NCBI GenBank assembly: GCA_016709675.1 | Contig: JADJMH010000005.1 | Location: 310,001 to 374,000 of the forward strand | Origin: Candidatus Accumulibacter proximus | GTDB lineage: Bacteria > Pseudomonadota > Gammaproteobacteria > Burkholderiales > Rhodocyclaceae | Length of the DNA: 64,000 nucleotides | Direction: 5' to 3' | Notes under the pieces: model-generated | Seen by the model: only the letters and a program-made list of their open reading frames with translations | Databases searched by the model: none | Told to the model about the DNA's origin: nothing | Shown here: positions 51,569 to 58,710 of the stretch, piece by piece | Position numbering within the stretch: the stretch's first letter is position 1 | Layout: each line of letters begins with the position of its first letter | Position numbers and translations under genes: made by a program

Positions 51569-52027
51569 ATGGCCCTGTTCCGTGAAACCCCTTATTCCGC
51601 CTTCAATTTCCTGGTTGACCTCGAACCCGGCCAAGGCACCGAAGTGCTGGCCGCCTTTTCCGAGGTCTCCGGCCTCAATGCGGAAGTCACCGTCGCCGAA
51701 TACCGCGCCGGCAATCACGCCGTCAATTACGTGCAGAAGGTTCCCGGCATCCACAAGGCCGGCGACGTGACGCTGAAGCGCGGCGTGATCGGCGCGCAGA
51801 ATCTCTACGAATGGCTGGAAGCCTGCCGCAGCGGTCGCCTCAAGGATGCCAAGCGGAACATCGTGATCAAGCTGCTCTCCGAGGACCGCGCCGATACCGT
51901 CGTCACGTGGAAGCTGCGCGGTGCCATGCCGATCAAGTGGACGGGGCCAACCTTGACCGCGAAAGGCGGTGGCGACGTGGCGATAGAGGAACTCGTCCTC
52001 TCGGTGGAGACGCTGGAACAGGAGTAA
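51569..52027 (+). CDS. Tail tube protein 1 (gp19/Pvc1-like)
   Basis: A 152-residue inner tube protein. Conserved pattern: FSEVSGLNAEVTVAEYRAGN near residue 30, KVPGIHKAGDVTLKRGVIGA near residue 58 and the C-terminal AIEELVLSVETLEQE. It builds the hexameric tube that the sheath drives out. It directly follows the sheath gene, as in Afp and PVC clusters. Confidence 0.93.
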   Translation: MALFRETPYSAFNFLVDLEPGQGTEVLAAFSEVSGLNAEVTVAEYRAGNHAVNYVQKVPGIHKAGDVTLKRGVIGAQNLYEWLEACRSGRLKDAKRNIVIKLLSEDRADTVVTWKLRGAMPIKWTGPTLTAKGGGDVAIEELVLSVETLEQE

Positions 52028-52031
52028 GCGC

Positions 52032-53642
52032 GTGCTCCTCGCCGATCGCCGCATCGAGATCGACGCCCGTCCGGCGCCGCCGGCGCCACCGGTGCTCGAA
52101 GTCGTCATGCTCGGACACTGTCCCGGTCCGGCCGACGACCCGGCACGCGGCGCCCAGTGGCAGCGCATCGCCGGCGATCGCGCCGTGCTCGGCGAGATCG
52201 CCGAACTCGGCTTCCATCGCGCCGCGCGCCGCCTGCACGAACTGCTTGCCAACCCGGCGGGCGCCGCCGCGCCCGGTGACGACGCCTTGCGCGCGCTCTA
52301 CCGCCTGCCGCTGCCGGTCGTTTCGCTCAGCCAGTTCCGCGTTCTTTTTCCGTTCGCTTTCGACACGCCGACCGACTACGTCAGCGTTCTCTCCGGCAAC
52401 CGCGCCTGGCTGCCGGCCGCGCTGCAGGACTTCTTCGAAGCGAGCACTTCACTCGGCCGCGAGCAACTCAAGGTGTGGGTGATCCGCGTCCCCGAGGAGG
52501 AAGGCGCCGAAGCTTTCCTGCCGGTTGGCTGCGCTGACCTGAGCGAGCCGGCGACGCTCGGCGCTTTCGAGCGAGCGCTCCTGCCGCGGCGCGCCGGTCT
52601 GATTCTGCTGCCCGATCTGGAACGTCTGCAGGTGCCGGCAAACCTGCCCGACGTGCCGCGCCTGCGGCTGGAGAATCCGCGGCCGGTTTTCCTGCCCTGT
52701 GGCGTCGAGCTCGATGACGAATACCGCGAACGCCGCAACGTCGAGGAAATCGCGTTCGCGCGTCCGCCTGAGCCCTTGCCGGCAGCAGCTGTCGTTGCGC
52801 CGATCGCCCGCACGCTTGCCCGTCTGCGCCCCGACATGCTTTGTCTGCTCACCGTGCCGCTCGCCCTGGCGCCGGAAGGTGAACTGCCGGTGCCCGCCCC
52901 GGCGTTCCTCGGCTACGTCGGCGAACTCGCCGCGCGCACCATCGACGAAGGCATCGCCGCGGCGGAATCGGCTGGCGCGCTGCGCCACCTGCAACTGCTT
53001 TACCCTTATTTACGCGCGACCGGGCGGCCCTTGTCTTCGCCGAGCGGCCTGATCGCCGGCATGCAGGCACTCGTCGCGCAACGGAGCGGGCCCTGGCGCT
53101 CGATCGGCGGGCGCCCGCTGCCCGGCCGCTCGCTGCCCTGGCCGGTGTTGAGCCAGAACGAAGCGACGAGCCTGCGTCAGGCGCCCGGCATCACCGTTCT
53201 CCTGCGCCGCAACGGCCGTAATGTCGTCGATGACGAACGCCTGTGCATGCCCTGCCTGCCGCTCATTGCGCTGCGCCGGCTGAGCGCCGGCGAGCGCCGT
53301 CACGAGCACTGGTTATCGGCCGAAGTCATGCGCTTCATGGGCTGGGTGCAACGCGAACTGCGCAGTCTCGGCGAGCGTCTCGTCTTCGACGCCGACGTGC
53401 GCGACCCACGCCCCGAACTGGCCCTGCGTGCCTTCTTCAACCGCCTGCACGCGCAGGGCGCTCTGCGCGGCGCGCGGCCGGAGGATGCCTTCCGGCTGGC
53501 GCGGCGCAGCGACGGCGAGAGCACGCTGATTTTCGACATCGAAATCGCGCCCGCCTACCCGCTCGACCTGATCCGCATCACCTTCCTGCAGGATCGCCAC
53601 ACGGCGAGCGTGCGCACCTTGCTGGAGGCCGTCGATGGCTGA
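52032..53642 (+). CDS. Second, divergent sheath-like protein
   Basis: A 536-residue protein beginning at a GTG (52032). Its ends resemble a tail sheath: near residue 115 FDTPTDYVSVLSGNRAWLP then ALQDFFE, and in the last 150 residues a helix with EVMRFMGWVQRELRSLGE, ALRAFFNRLHAQGALRGARP and DIEIAPAYPLDLIRITFL, which lines up with the sheath C-terminus (FLFNEWKNGRLLGGAP and IGVAP-type ending). The FEPN motif is replaced by FDADVRDPRP. It lies between the two tube genes, where Afp/PVC clusters carry additional sheath genes. It may be a baseplate-proximal sheath ring or a specialised paralogue. Assignment is by eye. Confidence 0.6.
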   Translation: MLLADRRIEIDARPAPPAPPVLEVVMLGHCPGPADDPARGAQWQRIAGDRAVLGEIAELGFHRAARRLHELLANPAGAAAPGDDALRALYRLPLPVVSLSQFRVLFPFAFDTPTDYVSVLSGNRAWLPAALQDFFEASTSLGREQLKVWVIRVPEEEGAEAFLPVGCADLSEPATLGAFERALLPRRAGLILLPDLERLQVPANLPDVPRLRLENPRPVFLPCGVELDDEYRERRNVEEIAFARPPEPLPAAAVVAPIARTLARLRPDMLCLLTVPLALAPEGELPVPAPAFLGYVGELAARTIDEGIAAAESAGALRHLQLLYPYLRATGRPLSSPSGLIAGMQALVAQRSGPWRSIGGRPLPGRSLPWPVLSQNEATSLRQAPGITVLLRRNGRNVVDDERLCMPCLPLIALRRLSAGERRHEHWLSAEVMRFMGWVQRELRSLGERLVFDADVRDPRPELALRAFFNRLHAQGALRGARPEDAFRLARRSDGESTLIFDIEIAPAYPLDLIRITFLQDRHTASVRTLLEAVDG

Positions 53643-54114
53643 TTCCATCGCGAGCGAATTCATCCCGTTCCGCTTCCGCGTCGGTTTCTACGCCGACGAG
53701 GCCGGCAGCCAACTGGTTTGCCGCGGCTCGTTCAGCGAAGTCAGCGGCTTGGAAGCGACGACGACCGCCAAGACGCTCAAGGAAGGCGGCCGCAACTGGG
53801 GCGAGATACAGCTCTCCGGGCCGACGACTTTCGCGCCGGTGATCCTCAAGCGCGGCTTCACCGAGGTCGGCGACCTGTGGACCTGGTTCGACGCGTTGAC
53901 CCGGCAGGCCAACTACGGCGTGCGCTATACCGGGCTGATCGAGGTCTTCCACCCGTCGCGCGCATTCGACGATACGCCCGACTTCAAATGGTGGCTCTAC
54001 CAGGTCCTGCCAACAAAGTTCAAGGGGCCTGACCTCTCGGCAACGGCGACGCAGGTGGCCATCGAAGAACTGCATCTGGTGCACGAAGGCTTCGTGCTCG
54101 AACGGAGAAGCTGA
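53635..54114 (+). CDS. Tail tube protein 2 (gp19/Pvc5-like)
   Basis: A 159-residue tube-family protein with FSEVSGLEATTTAKTLKEGG near residue 33, LSGPTTFAPVILKRGFTEVGD near residue 60, and the C-terminal ATQVAIEELHLVHEGF. It is diverged from tube protein 1 and probably forms the ring linking tube to spike, as Pvc5/Afp5 do. It overlaps the sheath-like gene by eight bases. Confidence 0.9.
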   Translation: MADSIASEFIPFRFRVGFYADEAGSQLVCRGSFSEVSGLEATTTAKTLKEGGRNWGEIQLSGPTTFAPVILKRGFTEVGDLWTWFDALTRQANYGVRYTGLIEVFHPSRAFDDTPDFKWWLYQVLPTKFKGPDLSATATQVAIEELHLVHEGFVLERRS

Positions 54115-54115
54115 C

Positions 54116-54808
54116 ATGGCTGGCCCACAGATCGCGCACGCCCGCCTGATTCCGATGAACGGCGACCAGGTTGAAAGCGACGAAACGAAGCACATCGCCG
54201 TCCAGTTCAACCCGGCGACGCTGCGCCTGACGCTGGCCAACACGCTGCATGCGAACAGCGCCGGCGGCAGCGGCGGTCGTCGCCCGGCGGCGCAGTACGT
54301 CGACAAGAGTGAGTCCAGCCTGGCCGTCGAGCTGGTTTTCGACACGACGCTGGAACAACCCGGTGCGCCTGCCAACTCGGACGTGCGCAAACTCACCGGG
54401 AAGATCGCCGAGGCCTTCATGAGGCCGGTCGATCCCGATTCAGCTCGGCCGCGCGCGCCACAACGCTGTCGCTTCCAGTGGGGCAGCTTCATGTTCACCG
54501 GTATGCTGGCGTCGTACGGCGAAACGCTTGACTTTTTCGCGCCGGAAGGCATCCCGCTGCGCGCGACGTTGGCGCTCACCTTCAAGGAGGATCGCTACCA
54601 GTTCGACATGGACGAGAGCGTGCAGGCGGCGGCGCGTCAACAGCCGACTTTCGCCGCTGGCGGCGGCGCCCTTAGCGCCGCCCAGGCAACGCAGGCGGCG
54701 GGTGCCAACCCGCGCCAATGGCGCAAGGTCGCCGATCTCAACCAGCTCGAGAACCCGCGCTTCACGCCCGACGGCGGGGTTCTCGTGCCGCGCAGTCTGT
54801 TCGGCTGA
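54116..54808 (+). CDS. CIS tube/baseplate adaptor (Pvc7/Afp7-like, degenerate LysM)
   Basis: A 230-residue protein. The N-terminal domain has VQFNPATLRLTLAN near residue 30, then LAVELVFDTTLEQ near residue 70 and GSFMFTGMLASYGETLDFF near residue 125, as in Afp7/Pvc7 and gp53-type adaptors. The C-terminus (WRKVADLNQLENPR, then VLVPRSL) looks like a LysM half-repeat. It starts one base after the tube-2 stop. It should join the inner tube and the baseplate hub. Confidence 0.85.
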   Translation: MAGPQIAHARLIPMNGDQVESDETKHIAVQFNPATLRLTLANTLHANSAGGSGGRRPAAQYVDKSESSLAVELVFDTTLEQPGAPANSDVRKLTGKIAEAFMRPVDPDSARPRAPQRCRFQWGSFMFTGMLASYGETLDFFAPEGIPLRATLALTFKEDRYQFDMDESVQAAARQQPTFAAGGGALSAAQATQAAGANPRQWRKVADLNQLENPRFTPDGGVLVPRSLFG

Positions 54809-54819
54809 GGAGAAAACAC

Positions 54820-54981
54820 ATGCCCATCGTCATCGAAGAGCTGACCGCCGAGATTACCGTCGAAACTGGCGACGATGTCGGCGGCGAGATCCGGCCGGCG
54901 GACAGTGATGCGGCTGCCGCGGCAACGCTGGAACTGCTCGCCCTGGCGCACGAGCGGGAGCAACGCCTTGCCGTCGACTAA
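54820..54981 (+). CDS. Small DUF5908-like injection-system protein (Pvc6-like position)
   Basis: A 53-residue acidic protein (MPIVIEELTAEITVETG...), with GAGGAG upstream of the ATG. The opening MPI-x-I-x-EL is typical of small DUF5908 proteins in contractile injection clusters, near the place of Afp6/Pvc6. It overlaps the following gpD-like gene by 14 bases. Function unknown, possibly an assembly helper. Confidence 0.7.
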   Translation: MPIVIEELTAEITVETGDDVGGEIRPADSDAAAAATLELLALAHEREQRLAVD

Positions 54982-56020
54982 CCCCAACGCGCCCCTGCTG
55001 AGCGTCCGCCCGCGCCTGCGCATCGACGGCCAGGATCGCGCCAACCTCGGCGAAGCAGCGCTGACGCTCGAACTGCGCCTGCCGCGCAGCGGCATGGCGA
55101 GCGCCGAATTACGGCTGCTCAACTGGAGCGGAGCCGGCGGCCCGCCGGACTTCGTCTTTCAGGACATCCGGCTTGGCCAGCGCCTCGACATCCTGCTCGG
55201 CGAAGCGGCGACGAGCGCCGCGTTCAGCGGCGAGATCACGGCCATCGAAGAACATTACGGCAGCGGCGCGCCGCAGCTCGTGTTGCTCGCCGAGGACGCG
55301 CTGCACAAACTTGCGCGCCGGCGCGGCAGCCGCGCCTACGAAAACCAGAGTCTCGACGATGTCATTCGCCGGATCGCCGGTGACGCCGGGCTGTCGGCCG
55401 ACGTGCAGGCATCGTCGGCAAGCACCACCTGGCTGCAGAACAACGAGAGCGACCTGGCGTTTCTGCTGCGTCAGCTCGCGCCGCTCGACATCGGCCTGCG
55501 CCTGCACGACGGTCGCCTGCGCGCGCGCGACGAAGAAGCCGACGGCAACCCGGTGACGCTGCGTCCCGGCGAGAAGGCCGAGCGTATTCGCATCATCGCC
55601 GACCTCAACCGGCAGCCGACGAGTGTTGCGGTCACCGGCTACGACCTGTCGACGGCTGCCGACGTCAACGCCGCCGGCAGCGCCCTGAGCCCGGCACCGG
55701 CCGGGCAAAGTGCCGCCGCCGTGCTCGGCAACCTCGGCTGGACGAGCGAATCCACCATCCCCCATCCCTTCGCGCGCAGTCAGAGCGAGGCCGATGCGCT
55801 GGCGCGCAAGCACTTCCAGCGCGCCGCGAGGCGTTTCCTGTACGGCGAGATCGTTTGCCGCGACACGCCCGAGCTGCGCAGTGGTCGCGAGGTCGAACTG
55901 TCCGACGTCTCGCCGCGCCTGGCCGGGCGTTATCGCGTCGTCGACTGCCGGCACCGCTTCGACGGCGAAAGCGGACTGCGCACGCACCTGCACGTGCAGC
56001 GTCCCGACTGGACCGTCTGA
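54968..56020 (+). CDS. Baseplate hub protein (phage late control gpD / Pvc8 N-half)
   Basis: A 350-residue gp27/gpD-type hub protein. Start set at TTG 54968 (encoding M-PSTNPNAPLLSVRP) because GGGAG lies seven bases upstream; no ATG fits. Signatures: ELRLLNWSG near residue 48, YENQSLDDVIRRIAGDAGL near residue 122, WLQNNESDLAFLLRQLA near residue 150 and a C-terminal DVSPRLAGRYRVVDCRHRF. Hubs form the trimer that carries the spike. In Afp/PVC the hub and spike are fused in one VgrG-like protein; here the gpV part is the next gene. Confidence 0.88.
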   Translation: MPSTNPNAPLLSVRPRLRIDGQDRANLGEAALTLELRLPRSGMASAELRLLNWSGAGGPPDFVFQDIRLGQRLDILLGEAATSAAFSGEITAIEEHYGSGAPQLVLLAEDALHKLARRRGSRAYENQSLDDVIRRIAGDAGLSADVQASSASTTWLQNNESDLAFLLRQLAPLDIGLRLHDGRLRARDEEADGNPVTLRPGEKAERIRIIADLNRQPTSVAVTGYDLSTAADVNAAGSALSPAPAGQSAAAVLGNLGWTSESTIPHPFARSQSEADALARKHFQRAARRFLYGEIVCRDTPELRSGREVELSDVSPRLAGRYRVVDCRHRFDGESGLRTHLHVQRPDWTV

Positions 56021-56029
56021 GGGCGCACG

Positions 56030-56668
56030 ATGAACTTGCACACGCTCGGCTCGCTGCACGAACTCCATCTGGCGACGGTGCTCGACAACGCCGACCCCGA
56101 TTCGCGCGGCCGCCTCAGGGTCCGCCTGGCGGCGACCGGTCTGGAGACCTGGGCGGCGGTGATTGTCGCCAGCGCCGGTTCCGGTTACGGCGTCAGCCTG
56201 CTGCCGCGCATCGACGAACAGGTCGTCGTCGCTTTCGTCAGCCCGGACCTGCCGCTGGTCATCGGTGCCCTGTGGGCCGGCGCCAGCAGCCAGCCGACCG
56301 ATGCCGCGCCGGTCGACGAGCGCTACCTGATTCAGACACCCGGCGGCCTGAAGTTCCTCCTGGATGACCAGGCTCCGCGCGTGCGCATCGAAACGCCTGC
56401 TGGCTACCATCTGACGATCACCGACGCGGGTTCGGGTACGGTGACCGTCGAAAAGGGCGGTGAAAAGATCGAAATGGCCGCCGCCGGAATCACCATAAGC
56501 ACTTCCGCCAAGGTGACGATCCAGGCGGCCAACGTCGATGTCTCGGCGAGCATGGTCAAGGTGGACGCGGGAATGAGCAAGTTTTCCGGCGTCGTCCAGT
56601 GCGACACGCTGATCAGCAACGCCGTTGTCTCGAGCAGCTACACTCCGGGAGCGGGCAACCTATGGTGA
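56030..56668 (+). CDS. Baseplate spike protein (gpV/gp5-OB type)
   Basis: A 212-residue protein with an OB-fold region (about 12-90): LATVLDNADPDSRGRLRVRL, then LLPRIDEQVVVAFVSPDLP and IGALWAG. A repetitive beta-helix tail follows (about 125-212; ITDAGSGTVTVEKGG, then TIQAANVDVSAS). This is the gpV/gp5 C-terminal spike arrangement and it should sit on the hub encoded just upstream. It overlaps the next gene by seven bases. Confidence 0.9.
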   Translation: MNLHTLGSLHELHLATVLDNADPDSRGRLRVRLAATGLETWAAVIVASAGSGYGVSLLPRIDEQVVVAFVSPDLPLVIGALWAGASSQPTDAAPVDERYLIQTPGGLKFLLDDQAPRVRIETPAGYHLTITDAGSGTVTVEKGGEKIEMAAAGITISTSAKVTIQAANVDVSASMVKVDAGMSKFSGVVQCDTLISNAVVSSSYTPGAGNLW

Positions 56669-58305
56669 ATACGACGACCGAGCGTCCGCCGGCGGTGCGC
56701 GCCGGCCACCTGCCGAAGCCGCACGCGCCGTGGTTCACCGGCGAGCGCGAAGGGACGACACTGCACCGCTATCTCGACGATCAGTTCGTCCAGCGCTTCG
56801 TGCAGGAAGCGCAAAGCGGCCGGTTGAGCGGGACGCGGGACCAGGGCTGGTATCAGAGCGACCGCGTCGGGCGCTTCAAGGACTACCCGCTCCTGCGCCT
56901 GCCGATGCACCGCGCTTTCTACATCGCCTGCTGCGAAGTTTCCTGTGACACCTTCGGCCTGCCGGCCTACGACCCGACCAAGGTGCGCTCGGCCGGCCTC
57001 GTCGTTCGCCGCGGCCTGCCGGGCGCGCAGGCCGAGCGCTGGCTGTTGCACGAAGGCGAAGCGAACGGCTGGCAGGTGGCGGGCAGCGAGGCGGCCGACG
57101 CCGAACCCGACGAATACCGCCGTTACGTCCAGCGGGGTCTGCTCCGGCCGCGTTTTCCCGAACCGCCGTACAGTGGCGAAGAAACCTACCCGATGCACGC
57201 GCTGACGACCCACAGCCGCGGCGGCGAAGGCCGGACGCGTCGCCGGACACTGCTCTGGGGTTACGTGCCGCTCGGCGGCAATTACCGCGTGCGCGGCGAG
57301 GTTCCGATTCCGGCCGCTACCGAGGCGGCGCTGGCGCAGGAACTTGCCTGGCCTTTCGGCGCCCGCGATGCCCGGGCGTGGCGGCGCGAGGACAGCCGCC
57401 CGGTGCTCTACGGCTTCGCCGGGCAGGCGTTCTACGAGCTGGTCGGCGTGCTCATGCGCTATCGGGTCACCGACGCCGGCGACGCGGACAACGAAGCGCT
57501 GCGCAGTCTGCTTGGCCAGATCCGCTTCTACGGCGCGCCGCTGGCGCGCCCGCTGCAGCCTTACGACCGCTATGGCGAACCAAACTGGAGCGAGCGCGGC
57601 AACAGCGTGCTCGAATGGCTGGAACGTAGCGAGGAAGCAGTCGTCGACTGGCTGGCGGCGATTGCCACCGGGCGGGCGTCATTGGCGGCCAGCCCGCTGC
57701 CTTACCAGGGGATCGCCGACGGCGTTCGCTTCACGACGCCGATCGTCATCGATCTCTACCTCAGCGAGGAACAGGCGACACTGCTGCGCCAGCTGGTCAC
57801 GGCACGCGGCCGGCGCGCGATGGCGCGCAACGACGACGGCCTGGCCGTGCCGCGCTTCGCGCAGGGCGAGGACGACATCTTTCACGTCGTCCCCTTCGTC
57901 CGCTGGCAGGACGAATGCGGCTGCGAGCGCATCGCCTGGGGCTCGCCGAGCCTGCCGTTTCGCGTTTCGTCGCCGCTCGATCCCGATTTCCAGCGACCGC
58001 AGGCGATCATCCTGCCCCGCCTCGACGACCTCAGGCGCGGTGCGGCGCGCGGTGTCGCGCTGCTGGCACCGAAGTCCCTGGCCGACAAGCTGCTCAAGAT
58101 CTCGCCCGAAATGCCGCCCGGTGACGGCGGTCCAGGCAATCGCTGCGGCCTTTGCTGGATGATCAGCCTGAGCATTCCGGTCGTCACGATCTGCGCGATG
58201 ATCATCCTGATGATCCTGATCAACCTGCTCAACCTGTTTCTCGGCTGGCTGCCGTGGGCCATCATGGCGCTGCCGCGGCTGTGCGGGAAACTGCTCAAGG
58301 AATGA
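56662..58305 (+). CDS. Unknown injection-system protein with C-terminal membrane segment
   Basis: A 547-residue protein starting at ATG 56662 within the gpV stop. The first 480 residues are soluble and hydrophilic, with no motif I can name. Residues about 500-540 are very hydrophobic (ISLSIPVVTICAMIILMILI, then LLNLFLGWLPWAIMALP), enough for one or two membrane spans, preceded by GNRCGLCW. A transmembrane tail is unexpected inside a baseplate gene run. It could tether a loaded particle to the inner membrane, as proposed for membrane-anchored or cytoplasmic CIS in other bacteria. It overlaps the gp25 gene by four bases. Confidence 0.65.
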   Translation: MVNTTTERPPAVRAGHLPKPHAPWFTGEREGTTLHRYLDDQFVQRFVQEAQSGRLSGTRDQGWYQSDRVGRFKDYPLLRLPMHRAFYIACCEVSCDTFGLPAYDPTKVRSAGLVVRRGLPGAQAERWLLHEGEANGWQVAGSEAADAEPDEYRRYVQRGLLRPRFPEPPYSGEETYPMHALTTHSRGGEGRTRRRTLLWGYVPLGGNYRVRGEVPIPAATEAALAQELAWPFGARDARAWRREDSRPVLYGFAGQAFYELVGVLMRYRVTDAGDADNEALRSLLGQIRFYGAPLARPLQPYDRYGEPNWSERGNSVLEWLERSEEAVVDWLAAIATGRASLAASPLPYQGIADGVRFTTPIVIDLYLSEEQATLLRQLVTARGRRAMARNDDGLAVPRFAQGEDDIFHVVPFVRWQDECGCERIAWGSPSLPFRVSSPLDPDFQRPQAIILPRLDDLRRGAARGVALLAPKSLADKLLKISPEMPPGDGGPGNRCGLCWMISLSIPVVTICAMIILMILINLLNLFLGWLPWAIMALPRLCGKLLKE

Positions 58306-58700
58306 GAATGGCCATGCAGCAGCTGCCGATCGTCAGTTTCCCGCTCTTCGACGGCGTCGATGCCGCCGGTCGCTTGCCGTGGCAGGACGGCAACAAGAGC
58401 ATCCGCGAAGTGATGCTGAACATCCTGCTGACGCGTCCCGGCGAACGTCTGATGCGCCCCGAATTCGGCGCCGGCATCCGCGATTTCATCCATCATCCGA
58501 ACAACGAAACGACCCGCGCGCTGATTGCCGACGCGGCGCACCGTGCACTGGCGCGATGGGAACCGCGCGTCAGCGTCGAGGAAGTGCGCGTCGTTGCCGA
58601 CCCGCAACGCCTGTCGCACATCAATCTGTCGATCCGCTACCGGCTGCGCCAGGACGCCAGCCGGGACACTTTCGATCTGGCCATCGAACTCGGCCCATAG
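58302..58700 (+). CDS. Baseplate wedge protein (gp25/GPW, Pvc9-like)
   Basis: A 132-residue gp25-family protein. Conserved: SIREVMLNILLTRPGERLMRPEFGAGIRDFI near residues 35-65 (the EFGCG-like signature is EFGAG here) and a C-terminal beta strand IRYRLR. gp25 with its knotted-lysozyme-like fold joins baseplate and sheath. ATG 58302 overlaps the previous stop; ATG 58308 is also possible. Confidence 0.93.
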   Translation: MRMAMQQLPIVSFPLFDGVDAAGRLPWQDGNKSIREVMLNILLTRPGERLMRPEFGAGIRDFIHHPNNETTRALIADAAHRALARWEPRVSVEEVRVVADPQRLSHINLSIRYRLRQDASRDTFDLAIELGP

Positions 58701-58710
58701 GACGACGATC

